Below, piece after piece: positions 35,463 to 45,716 of a stretch of 64,000 nucleotides of DNA. Position numbers and translations under genes: made by a program. The notes beneath the pieces are model-generated. The model searched no databases and had not been told where the DNA came from. It worked only from the letters and a program-made list of their open reading frames with translations. Source of the stretch: Phialocephala subalpina. Taxonomy: Eukaryota; Ascomycota; Leotiomycetes; Helotiales; Mollisiaceae. The stretch covers positions 401,770 to 465,769 of the forward strand of contig FJOG01000020.1 of NCBI GenBank assembly GCA_900073065.1, given 5' to 3'. Numbering within the stretch: the stretch's first letter is position 1; each line of letters begins with the position of its first letter.

Positions 35463-36841
35463 TTACAAGGTCAATTTACCGGTAATATATTCCACGTATT
35501 GCGGGTTATACTTATCCACCTTTTCTCGCAATTGTTCAAAGCTGCTCCTCACACCACTCATCGTTAATCCAACCGTTCTGAACAACAAATGCTGAATGTC
35601 TTTGAGAACAGCCATATTGGTTCCGGTACGAGGAGCTAGATGAACAGTAGCTTTCTTGGCCGTGTCACTTCGCCTCGGATCGATAACAATCAGCTTCGGA
35701 AGGTCAGGTCCTGCAAGCCTATCAACAATTCTTGTCCAGAGCAGAGTCTGCGTTGTCGATACATTATGGCCAATGATGAGCAGACAGTCCGTGTGGTCCA
35801 TGTCCGTGTAGGAACTAGGCTGACCATCGGCTCCGAAAGATTCTCGCATAGATGCTGCCGCCGTTGCAGTGCATAAGCGAGTGCTTCCATCCTTGATATA
35901 GTCAGCAAAGATGTTTGAAGTAGGTCATTAAGAGCTATACTGACACGTGTAGGGTGTTCAGGTAGCCTTTTCCGATGACTGTAGGAGCATAGTATTCCTC
36001 TAAAAGAGCTGGCCTGATGTGTAAAATCCAATTCCATGAGTAGTCAAGCGGTTTCTGATGTCTTTGGTTTTCTCAACCATTAGACTCATTGATATATATT
36101 TATTTAGAATTCACGGCACTCAAAAAAAATTAGGAGTTTAGCTTGGAGTTTCAGCCAAATGGCAAACTCAAAGATGAGAATGTTTCAAAAATGAGAAACG
36201 TACCCTCATCCCAAGAAGCTCTTTCAAGCTTTCCATTTTTTCAAATGAGTGGATACTTCAGCCTGTCTTTATAGGCATTCAGTACCCAGCTAAGTCATCG
36301 AATCAGAAGATAGTCCCTCAAGATTCAGATAATCCAATACCTGTGCAGTCGCTTAGGACCTAGCGGACGCTTGTTGACTCTATTAACAGCACGTCCGCGA
36401 ACTCCCACGATCTTTCCATCTTTGACACCAATATATATGCCACAGCCATTGCTGCTCAGAGGGTTTAGTCTCTTTCTTCTCGCTAATAAGAGGACCAACA
36501 ACTAACCTGCAAAGGACACACGCGCTCTGGATCCACTTGTCTGCTTCTTCAATAGATCTCACATCGACTCTGGTTAGCCATTCGTGTTTGTAAGGTGTTC
36601 TAGCTCCTCAAATATCTTGGACCGCATCACGAGTCTTGTATTCGTTGGAGCCCATGCTGTCTGACTTGCTTCTCAAGGGCTTCTTGAGGACAACCAAACA
36701 AGAAAGGCTTCGAAGTATTGAGTCGCCTCGTGTTCTGACAAGTATTGATTGATGATGCAATTCCCAATGGTAGACTCTTTCTCCTAGAGCTGATCCTGGG
36801 ATGACGTTTTGGGGCGCGCGGTTCGTGACAAGTCTCGTCAC
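35463..36841 (-). pseudogene. Bacterial-type [4Fe-4S]/bis-MGD molybdopterin oxidoreductase, N-terminal remnant
   Basis: Reading down the minus strand from 36841, segments align in order with the N-terminus of FdhF/NarB/Nas-type oxidoreductases. They are: an acidic leader ending TRDAVQDI, HEWLTRVDVRSIEEADKW, the iron-sulphur motif CVLC(S)NGC split by an intron, GVKDGKIVGVRGRAVNRVNK, GKLERASWDE, HGIGFYTSGQLF, EEYYAPTVIGKGYLNTLH, STRLCTATAAASMRESFGAD, LLIIGHNVSTTQTLLW and PKLIVIDPRRSDTAKKATVH. Lesions are TGA at 36608-36610 where Trp is expected, TGA at 36241-36243 where Arg is expected, a lost splice acceptor near 36085, and a one-base shift at about 36000. Similarity stops at 35463, so roughly the last two thirds are gone. 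The fourth cluster Cys position reads Gly. It is non-functional. Confidence 0.75.
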
Positions 36842-36904
36842 GTGTAGTTGTTGAGTCTGTTGCCTTTACAACGATAGAATTGAGATCAATTCACGTTCAG
36901 AGAG

Positions 36905-38383
36905 GTGATTCGCATGAAATCGTCAAGAGTCCCAGCATCGCCTCGTAGAACCAAGCTGTGTCGTATCGCAGAGTTCGGTTACAAGCTTCCTCGAAAGGGG
37001 ACCCATCAAAACAAGTTTCCCCACAAATGGCTCAGCATCCTGAATAAGTTTGCAACTCAGAAGGTCAAGCGCTTCGCACAAGAAGGGGAATCAGTACCGA
37101 TAACTTCGGCTGTTGGCAGGATATCTCGAGATGCCTACTACAACCCCACGACAATACCAGCTTTCAACAGCACTGCGATGGACGGATACGCCGTGAATTC
37201 AGCTTCAAATTTCGGTGCATCACCAACTAGGCCAATCGTCTTTCTTGTCAGAAGCATGTAGATTGTCGGCACCGATTACCGCACCAGACGGCTTCCTTAC
37301 TTGCGTTGCGGTCATGACAGGTGCTCGCTTTCCAAGGTGTACTCAAACTTGCAGTGAGAATGTCTTTGATGCTTGTATCAAAGACGAGGACACCATTATC
37401 GTACCGGGTCCGGATCCCGAGTCAAGATACATCCAAATCACGGGACCTATACAGTGGGATCAGAATCGACGGATTGCAGGTAGCGACTTCCAACCCGAGG
37501 ACTTGATCGTCAGTCCAGGGACGACCATAAAGCCTTCCCACGTGATGGCTTTGGCTGCTGTGGGAATACAGGAAGTTAAAGTCTACCGAAAGCTTCGGAT
37601 TGGAATCGTGTCGACAGGGGAGGAAGTTGTATCCATTGACGACAAATCGCAATGTGGTCCAAATCAAATCCGCCACAGTGACGGACCGTAAGGTTACATT
37701 GAGCCTCGGTTGACAGGGCTTGGTGCGGAAGTAACAAGGCTCGGTGTTGTCGACGATGATCCAAAAGCTTTCGACATAGCGATGACAATTGCCATGGAGC
37801 GGACCGAATTTGACGTTATCGTAACAGCAGGGGCGGTCTCAATGGGGAGATTCGATTTCGTTAGCCAGGGACTGGTACCCATGAAAGCACAGATATTGTT
37901 CCATAAAGTGGCAATGAGGCCGGAACACCCCGCATTATTCACGAAGCTTCGAACTCGACACAAGGTATCTGCGGATGATGCCACGATCACTCCTCCCGCT
38001 TCTCCTGTCGAAAATGGATTGGACAAGACTGAATTCTTCGGTCTCCCAGGAAATCCTGTGGCTGCAGTGACTTGCGTACGGTTTCTGGTTGACCCGTATC
38101 TTCGTGCACTCCACGGCCTCCCTGTCCAGGAAAAGCCAAAGGGGATAATGGCGGTCTTGAATAGCAATGTGGGCATTTCTCAAGAGTTTTTCAAAAATCT
38201 CCTAGACCTCCAAGTATATTGGCATGGAAAGTATAATGGCTAGAATGGACAAGTGGCAATCTCGAGCGACCAAAGCTACAACAAGATAAAGCCGTTGTTG
38301 GATACAAATTGCCGGTTGCTATAGAGCCGGGTATTGCTTTCGTGGGTGCTAGAGGCAAGGTTGAGGTTCATGATATGTATTAA
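36905..38383 (+). pseudogene. MoeA-like molybdopterin molybdenumtransferase gene (broken)
   Basis: The plus-strand frame shows the MoeA N-terminal/linker pattern: GRISRDAYYNPTTIPAFNST followed by AMDGYAVNS. It continues as PDGFLTCVAVMTGARFP, HVMALAAVGIQEVKV, RIGIVSTGEEVV, VIVTAGAVSMGRFDFV, EFFGLPGNPVAAVTCVRFLV and a C-terminal VEVHDMY. MoeA inserts molybdate into molybdopterin. The gene carries several lesions: TAG at 37259-37261, a frameshift before 37290, TAA at 37689-37691, TAG at 38241-38243, and another frameshift near 38320. No intron removes these without deleting conserved sequence. Its start lies only about 60 bp from the divergent oxidoreductase remnant. Confidence 0.75.
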
Positions 38384-38547
38384 CCATCGTTAAATTCGTG
38401 ATAATGGATGTACAGTGTTGGTCGATAATGTAGTCATGATGTCTGATCTCGACGGCCTGACCCGAGCCTCAATGTCCTCGAGGAGCTCCATCATTAGATT
38501 TCGAACAGAGATCGCAATGACTGCGAACTTCTTGAGCATCGCATACT

Positions 38548-39306
38548 TCACAAACCCGTCTCAACCCCCTTCAAAACCCTCAAAACCTCCTCCCACTCCT
38601 CCCTCGTATCAAACCCCTGAATCCACCCCTCCCTCAACGGCTTCACCATCTTCCCTCCCATCTCCTTAACCACAGCACTTAACCCACTATTCCCATCTCC
38701 AACATTCTCCTTTAACTTTCCCAGCGCATCCGGGCTCCAAATCCCAATCAACGGCTCAACAAACCCCTCTTCGTTAACAAAACACGTGAGCGGGTCCTTA
38801 TACTCCAGTATTAGTTGCTGGAGAGCTGAAGGCGGGAGGAGAGGATAATCGCAGCCCAAGACTAGCCATTTTGCTTCTGGATGGAGAGAATGAGCTGCTA
38901 GAAGACCAGCTGCGGGGCCGATGCCTTGAGCTGGGTTGTCTAAGATGACTTGGAGTGAAGGGGTTGAGATGTAGTGATGATCTTCGTGGCTGGAGGGAGT
39001 GTTTGAGGTGAAGAGAGAAGCTGGGTCGTTGAGACGGAATTGAATACCGGCTTGTTGAGATGAAGAATGGAGCGAGATATAGATTGTTGATGCGGAAGGA
39101 AGAGCACTGTGAAGGGATGAGAGAGCATGCTCAAACGCGAGGCTTCCGTCTGGGAAAGGGAGAAGCTCTTTACGAGTTCCCATTCGTGATGCTTGAACCC
39201 CTATGAGGAGGAGGGGCTTGAGGAGAGGTCCTTTGGTGTCAAAGTCCATGTTGTCTTGGATGATTGTGATCGATGCTCGGCTTTGAGGTTGAGACCGTAC
39301 CGACAT
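38548..39306 (-). CDS. MobA-like molybdenum cofactor guanylyltransferase
   Basis: A single uninterrupted frame of 252 residues. After an N-terminal extension of about 30 residues comes the nucleotidyltransferase signature LLIGVQASRMGTRKELLPF, corresponding to the MobA GGxSxRMGxxK loop. VLGCDYPLLPP supplies the metal-binding Asp, and FVEPLIGIWSPDAL matches the MobA middle region. MobA attaches GMP to Mo-molybdopterin, giving the bis-MGD cofactor of DMSO-reductase-family enzymes. Eukaryotes normally use unguanylated cofactor, so the gene makes sense only with the neighbouring bacterial-type oxidoreductase. Unlike its two neighbours it has no visible lesion. It is intronless. Whether it is expressed is unknown. 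Confidence 0.75.
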   Translation of the reverse strand: MSVRSQPQSRASITIIQDNMDFDTKGPLLKPLLLIGVQASRMGTRKELLPFPDGSLAFEHALSSLHSALPSASTIYISLHSSSQQAGIQFRLNDPASLFTSNTPSSHEDHHYISTPSLQVILDNPAQGIGPAAGLLAAHSLHPEAKWLVLGCDYPLLPPSALQQLILEYKDPLTCFVNEEGFVEPLIGIWSPDALGKLKENVGDGNSGLSAVVKEMGGKMVKPLREGWIQGFDTREEWEEVLRVLKGVETGL

Positions 39307-39899
39307 TATGAAAAGGGGTACTCGTAGTAATTCTTCTTTTTAGTGGGGGATTGTGACTATCAATACTAGCTCCCTTTTAAAAATCTGTAGAAAATCAAGC
39401 AGCATTCTTTTTCATTAGATTCGAAGATTGATCATCTAGTGAGCGTCTGAAGAATTTAATCATATTCAAAGTAATAAATTCAAAGGATTCCTTTTCATCC
39501 AGGCTGGTGCGCGATCATACGGTTTGAGGCGTCATTCTAGCGACGCGCTCAACATTTGGCTCGAAGTTTCGAGGCAACTTCACGGCAAAAATACATAAAG
39601 GCACCAAGATTTGAGAGACGAAGGTGCGTCAATGATCTGAACTCATCCGGCAGAGCGAAATGGAAATATCGTTCTCGCAAGTGATCCAAGTCGGAGGAAG
39701 TTCGAAGATTCAAGGGAAAACGCAGACGCACTTGTGCATACCCGCAAGCATGGGAATCAAGCTGAGAGTTCTTGTCCTAATTTCTGAGCATTTACGTCTG
39801 CCGTTTTGCAATAAGGAACTACCCATTCTATCGTTTCTCCCTTATAGTTGTTTCTAATTTACGCACCATGAATCTAGTTAAGGAAAGAAGTCACTTGAG
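39307..39899. other. Intergenic AT-rich region
   Basis: About 590 bp. A minus-strand frame at 39549-39731 (HFALPDEFRSLTHLRLSNLG) has a leucine-repeat look and could be the last piece of an F-box/LRR-type gene, but it is too short to support. Otherwise nothing is seen. Confidence 0.3.
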
Positions 39900-40362
39900 C
39901 ATGGTACGATTGAGGCTTTGAGAAGGAGGCTGGCTTTATTCAGCCCCAAATCTGTTCTCGCAGTTTCATTTCTCAAGTCGATCTGTATTTTTTCCAAGCG
40001 CTTCATATCCTATGACTCATCCTTTGTCATTCTGAACATTTCCCGTTCTGACTCTAACTTCCGAAGAGCGATTCCGATTCACGCAGCTAGTATACGCTAT
40101 TTCCAATCCAAGCATGCCGCCACACGTTCGTGCAGCGCAAGTGAGGAGCCATAGCCCTTGCCTTCAAATTCCCCCGAACTCCTGAAAGCAGCTTTCAAGT
40201 CCAGCTCTATTTTGCAGTGCTTGAAAAGCCAAAATTCTGCTCTCAGCCGCCGACTCTGCTGCTTTTGCGTCAACCCTCTTCATGAGCCCGCATGCTCGTC
40301 GTCCTCTACTATGCGATTCTCATCTTGTTATTCAGCCTCACGTTTTTCATCCTCCGCTTCGC
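39900..40362 (-). pseudogene. Decayed charged/coiled-coil coding sequence
   Basis: One minus-strand frame stays protein-like for about 150 codons, with segments QKQQSRRLRAEFWLFKHCK, KGYGSSLALHERVAACLDWK, IGIALRKLESEREMFRM and DMKRLEKIQIDLRNETART. It is interrupted by five stop codons (TAA, TGA, TAG, TGA, TAG), each of which one C-to-T change from CAA, CGA or CAG would explain. It starts right behind the end of the neighbouring regulator on the same strand. The family is not recognised. Confidence 0.4.
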
Positions 40363-40364
40363 TT

Positions 40365-42540
40365 TCAGATGTGCATCTCCTCATCCCCCTCCGCCGCCGC
40401 CATCTCACACAGCATAGTCCTCACATGCCTGTGCATCCCCGCCTCACTAACCTTCTCAACCAACTCCCCCAACTCCTCTCTCGCCTCCCTATCCAAATAC
40501 CCCGGCCTACTACACCTCGGCACCGCTCTCGCCACAACCTCAAAACAATCTCTGTAGTGCTCCGCATTCTGCCATCGATCCGCCAAAATCGCAAGGACTG
40601 AAGTGCAGTCGCGGATCGCAGAGTCTGCTGAGGAAGGGATGTTTTGGGTGAGGCCACGAGCCCAGAGGATATAGAGGATTGTGACGCCGGCTTGGAATTG
40701 CGTTATTACTACGAGCCAGGGTTGGGCCACTTGGCGCTTCTTTTGAAGGGCCCGGAAGGTGGTGCATGCGTCACAGCTGGCTTGGAATGCGATGTCGCTG
40801 ACGTGGGTGTTGATGTTGAAACGGGTCGGGCGGCAGAGGAGGATTCGAGAAAGTTGGCCGATGAGCCCTAGCCATAGTGGGCTTTGATATCCTTCGTTGT
40901 CCATGAGGCTTGATATGATGTTAGCTGAGTTGACTAAGTGGTATACCCTTCCGCGAGGAATGCTCACCTGTGAGAGTATATCTCATCAGCCCAATTGTCA
41001 ATCTGCATTCTCATCGATTCTTGCCACTCTCTTGTTGCCTGACCCTCAAGCGGCACAGAATGCATAACATGTATGATGTACGACTGTACCAATCTAATTT
41101 TGCAAATATGGGCAAATGTTCCTAGATTGGATAGGACTTGCGGTATGGCAGGAGGAGACGGCAAATCACTCAGCCAAGGCATTGGGTACTGCTCTTCTGG
41201 ACGTACAACGTAAAGTGGCGAGGAAATGTATGCATCAGCAAGACTGACGGGGGCATCTAATGTTCCACTGACTGCTCTGTCGAGTCTATGGATGAAGTGA
41301 GTTAACCGAGCCCCCTTGTGCAAGTGAGGATCTCCTCGAGACTCCCAGAAGTGAAGTTTTGGGTACTCACATATAAGCGCAAGACCAAGTCTTGATCTTC
41401 ATGCCACTGTCTTCATCTCCTAAGTCAACAAGCTGGTGAAACCCGTGCAAGCTGGCAAACCTAATGATCGCTCCACTGATGTGAGATATCCTTGCCGTCG
41501 ACTCCGAATGGAGTGCATGCATAGCAGACAACAGCATTGCTTGCAACCTTGTCAGAGGATCGGACTTGGTACTGCGGATGATAGCATCTTCGCTTTGAGC
41601 TTGTGACTTCAAGTCTTGATGCTGATATCTTGGTGCCGCATCTGATTTTGATTGGATGAGTGACCCAATCGCGAATATCTGGAAGTGTTAGCTATTGTCA
41701 TGATTTCAACTCCATTGAGGTACCATCTTGACGAAGAAAGCAGGCCATCCAGAAATTGGATTGCCTGCAGGAGCCATTTTCCACTCCTTATACCAATCTC
41801 CACAGTCCTTGACACTCAAGAAGGGGTACTGAGGATGAATAGCTTGAAAGTACGTCCGAAAGAAAGAAGCAGCTGTCACCGTGGGAATCTCATCAACTCC
41901 TTCCGGCTTCGTACTTCCTCCTTGTACCTGTTGAATCGATTCTCGCCTCAGAGCTGAAGAAGACAATTGCTGTGCTGAAAGATCCGGAGGGCTAGGTTGA
42001 ATCAAATTAGGAGGACTTGGCTGATTCGCCCCGAGATCCCTCATCTGTACTGATCCTCCCATCCTTCTAGCAGGTATATTTGGCGTCTGAGGCATTTGCC
42101 ACTGCCATATCCGCTCCGTGTCAGGAGACGTCCCAGCTAGGTAGTCATAATTATATGACTGTCCCACATCACCAGGAGTGACTGGAGCTTGAGACTCGAG
42201 GTACTGAGTTCTCACACCCTCGAGGTGATCGAGTGAGGTGCCAGGATATCTCTCATTGAGAGTCCGTTCCAGCATTGCCGCGTGGTTCTCTAATGCTGGG
42301 ACGTAGCCAGCAGGATAGTTTTGGAGCGCTTCTTGGATGACGGGCAAGCATTCTATTCTTTGTTAGCACCTGTTTATTACATTCGGAATGTCCGGATCAA
42401 ATACCGACACCTGCAGCTTCACAGTTGTGACATGGTTGCTCGAAATCACATCTCTGTTTCCTATGTCTACATCTCCGACACGCCTTCTTCTTTCTTCTTG
42501 GTCCCAAAGGTATCGCAGTGGTGTCCGAAGGACTAGGCAT
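40365..42540 (-). CDS. Zn2Cys6 transcription factor with fungal-specific (MHR) domain
   Basis: Five exons on the minus strand (42540-42405, 42352-41724, 41678-41371, 41285-40968, 40908-40365) join in frame to 644 residues. The zinc cluster sits at residues 21-47 (CRRCRHRKQRC, CHNC, EC), with a basic run before it; its last Cys is restored only by the first splice. A Gln/Pro-rich linker follows, then the MHR-type helical domain: FFRTYFQAIHPQYPFLSVKD, LLSAMHALHSES, FASLHGFHQLVDLGDED. The C-terminus is conserved helical sequence ending EGDEEMHI. It should bind DNA as a homodimer and regulate a metabolic or stress pathway; targets unknown. It appears intact although it lies next to decayed genes. 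Confidence 0.88.
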
Positions 42541-43346
42541 TGTCCTCTGAGCCAGAGAGGGACATTCACGTGACGATGATGGATCAAAGATGGGGATTAT
42601 AAACGGGAGGAATGAAACAGACTGGCTTTTAGGAGGAGGTCGTTGTATTTCGAGTGTTGTTGTGTCCCAGAGATAAGGATCGTGCGGGGCAAGGTGGAAA
42701 AGTGGGGTTGAGGGGCAACAGTGGGCGGACAGCGGACCTTTTATGGGGAATGGATTAGGAGGGCAAGTTGGGCAAGTTGGGCGAGTGCATCCCTCGTCAT
42801 AAAGCTTACTTGTTATCTGATGCTATTCGGGACTTGTATATAATGTCATTTCATCCCATACACTTCGTCATTTCCATTTCAACTTGTTCGGCAGAAGCAT
42901 ATGAAAAGACAGAGCTTCAAGCGGGGAAGAGCGGTGATGGACGGCTTCAGGGGCTCACTGCTGAACAGATAGCGGTCACCCCCTAAGTCGCTAGGCTATC
43001 CCAGCTATCGGGCTCGCTAATTTAGGAGGACTGCTCGAGACTAGGTCACTGCCGCGTTGCTAAAAAGCTGACGACTCCGACGTCAATTCAAAGCATCAAC
43101 ATACATTCCTATCAAACAGAGTCTATTGACACGATGAGAACCTCTGCCACGACTCTGATGTCCTCTGTTCCTCCCATCACGTCCCCAACGATGCCAGGTC
43201 GGACAGGGCTTGACGCTGGCATCGCAACCCGTTAAATTTTCAGCAGGAGCCTACCACCATAATTACTTTCTGAATTTAGCCTTCCCTCCTTGAACGTCTA
43301 CCAATTATCACTCCAGCTTGTCTATCTCTGCAGCGCTCTCGAAGCC
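42541..43346. other. Intergenic region upstream of the regulator
   Basis: About 800 bp between the regulator start and the 3' end of the membrane-protein gene. A short imperfect repeat of GCAAGTTGG occurs near 42761-42782. No gene is supported. Confidence 0.35.
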
Positions 43347-44064
43347 TCATTCTCTCTCCAGCTTCGTCGCTATCGGAGCTCGAGGCCGCGTTTGCTCTCT
43401 CAAGGTTTTCGGTTCATGGTTTTCAAAAGGCGATCCACCACTTTCAATGCTCGATCTGCCAATTGTCCCTCCGGCGTTGTCGCTTCTCGATCTTCCGTCG
43501 TCTGTCCTGTGTGACATCCCAAGAGACCAACTAACTGAGCTCTCGTTCTCAGCTGCAAGTTCAGCAACAGGCCCTGCATACATTTCATGAACTCGTCTGG
43601 TGGAAATATTTCTGGTGGCTGGAAGGTCATGGCCCTCTGGCTCCTTCGACTTCCCTAGACGCTTTGTTTTCGATTTCCAGCGGTAGCAGAAACATATTTC
43701 GACGAGGATTACAAGTATGGCGATGCCAAGTGGTGATGCAAGAACTGCGAGAATGGTAAAGTTGAATCTTTCGCCTGCTGGAGTTATTAAATATTTGAGT
43801 ACAGCGTTTGCATTAATTACCCACCCACAGGTGTGAAGTCATTTGGAAGCGGGAAATCTAGGATACAACTGTCAATGACTCTATTCAATTGTGCGGGTGG
43901 TTGGTTATTTCAAAAGTCACCTGAAATACGGTTTGTTGGTGCAGCAGGAAGCAGTCCCCCACTCGGCCCGGTGGTGAAGCTCCCTGAAAGTGTAACTGTC
44001 TCTAGCTTTTGCTGATTTGCCATGAGGCCGAAGTTGATGTAGGAATGAGCGTTGAATATTTGGT
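43347..44064 (-). CDS. Predicted single-pass membrane protein (5' end uncertain)
   Basis: Exons on the minus strand join CRNQIFNAHSYINFGLMANQ (from about 44064) to SGSFTTGPSGGLLPAAPTNR, then across an intron to SDFPLPNDFTPV. Another intron leads to GERFNFTILAVLASPLGIAI and the strongly hydrophobic helix ending VEICFCYRWK. A basic stop-transfer stretch and a Ser/Arg/Pro-rich cytosolic tail of about 120 residues follow, ending ATKLERE. The topology fits a type I surface protein. The start could be the internal ATG at about 44025 or lie in upstream exons towards 44290, where an open Cys-containing frame exists. I could not settle this. The family is not recognised. It is divergent from a CFEM membrane protein. 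Confidence 0.5.
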
Positions 44065-44475
44065 TGCGACAAGGCAAGTGCCTAGGTGCATTTCATTTTC
44101 ATATGTGTCGGATTTTGCTTTTGTTTTTCTCATGACAAAGGTCGTGGCTTGGGGTAGGCAGCCTGATGAAGCCACAACTATCATTTTGTTCTTCAGGCAG
44201 GTGGCTATGCCAATTGCTGTGTGACACCCGCCAATCAATCCAATGGAATCTCGGAAGGCGTTTCTGAAATATGGCACCGTTACCAATCTGATCGGTTCAC
44301 CGAGAAATCTGCCTCGTCTGAAGACTTGCTGAAGAAATTGTGGAAAGAAGGCTGCGATGTGTCTCAGTCAATCGTTGTCAGTATGACGCTATATCACCTA
44401 GTTGAACACTTGCGCACTCTCTTCATTGTTCCTGTCTGCCCGGATCCTTCGAATCTTCGGCATCCCTGACCGAAT

Positions 44476-45716
44476 ATGGAGTTGAAGAGCTTCAAATCCT
44501 CCCTCCTAAGATTTTCATTCCTCTTGTTCTTCTCGCTTGGCACTTGCCAAAAGAATGACGATCCATGGATCTCCATCACACTCTCGGACACCTATAAGAA
44601 TCAACCGAATTGTAGCCAAACCTGTCTCCTGAACGTCGTCAACCAAATCCCCAATTGCGTCGATTTCGCCTGTGTCTGCACTGGAGACGTGCTTGGCTCC
44701 AACTTCGTGGCAGGCTTCAACGATGTATCTGCCTGCGCTCAACAGACTTGCGGCAACAGCGTGGATGCCAAAAACGCCGCCATTGCATTCAGGAACATTT
44801 GCTTGATCCAAGAAGGGTTCATCAGCGCATCTACGACAAGTACAAGTACAAGCACACCTACGATCATACCAGTCACATCCATTACAGCATCGCCCATAGA
44901 AACGATACTCGGAAATTCGACAATCATTGGTAGCTCGACAGTGACCGTCATCGTCACAACTGGAACCGGTACTGGGACTGCCACTACTGGTACTGTGGCA
45001 AGCTTGACATCCCAGACAGCACTGCCATCCCAAAGTAAGTCACCTCAAATCTACTCCTTCCAATGTCCAGCTTGCTAACAGATACGATAGCGGTAACCTA
45101 CCTCCTCCTCATAAACACCACCTCATACTCCTCCCTCACATCCTGCTCCAAATTCTGCCTAAACAGCTGCCGCGACCCCACCGGCAACATCACCGAACCC
45201 CAATGCAGCACCGACAAAAAGCCTCCCGGCTACGACTCCTACTTCGGTCTCGCCTACGAGCTCCAATGCCAAACTCCATCCTGTCTATGCGCCGGCGGCG
45301 CCTTCAATCTCACATATTCTACTTTATGGAAAAAGAGTTTATTGTACTGTAATTATCTGCCTACGTTGCAGGATAGACCGGATCCGGAGTATGATCGTTT
45401 GCAGGGGGTTTTGGCGGATTATTGTGCGTTGAACCATTTTAGTCCGGGGAGTTGGATGCAGACTGTGGTGGGGAGTGGTAATAATTCTGCTTTGACGCCT
45501 CCTGGTATGTTCCTTTTTTGATATTGTTTTGCTTGGATTTGTTGCTGATATGTGATGCTGTTAGTTCTCAGTAATCCGGACAAGATTGCTATTGGAGTTG
45601 GGGTTCCTTCCGCCCTGATTGCAATAGCAGCAGCAATTGCAACGGGCGTTCAGGCTTGGGTGGCCTATCGAAGATATAGGGATGCGGCGGTTAGAGCAGG
45701 CGGGAGACGACCTTAG
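44476..45716 (+). CDS. CFEM-domain membrane protein
   Basis: Three exons (44476-45034, 45091-45504, 45565-45716) give 374 residues. A signal peptide (LLRFSFLLFFSLGTC region) precedes an eight-cysteine CFEM-type domain at about residues 45-115, with spacing C-x3-C-x10-C-x4-C-x1-C-x18-C-x4-C-x14-C. A Ser/Thr-rich stalk with N-glycosylation sites follows. A second cysteine-rich block (CSKFCLNSC, CQTPSCLCAGG, YCNYLP, DYCALN) comes next, then one hydrophobic helix (GVGVPSALIAIAAAIATGV) and a short basic tail. CFEM proteins are fungal surface proteins linked to haem/iron binding, adhesion or host interaction. There are not enough helices for a CFEM-GPCR. Confidence 0.82.

Noticed and set aside
36608..36610. 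TGA in the oxidoreductase read as selenocysteine (formate dehydrogenases can be selenoproteins)
   Set aside because: The TGA lies in the N-terminal leader where Trp is expected, not at the molybdenum ligand position. Fungi lack the usual Sec machinery, and other lesions are present.
36241..36610. Repeat-induced point mutation as the cause of the oxidoreductase stops
   Set aside because: The two changes are in CpC and CpG contexts, not the preferred CpA, and no second copy is visible in the window.
37694..38176. Minus-strand 160-codon open frame
   Set aside because: Antisense shadow of the MoeA-like coding region, with no domain features.
44002..44286. Minus-strand 94-codon open frame as a separate gene
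   Set aside because: It overlaps the membrane-protein exons in another frame and has no recognisable domain. It may instead contain part of that gene's 5' exons.
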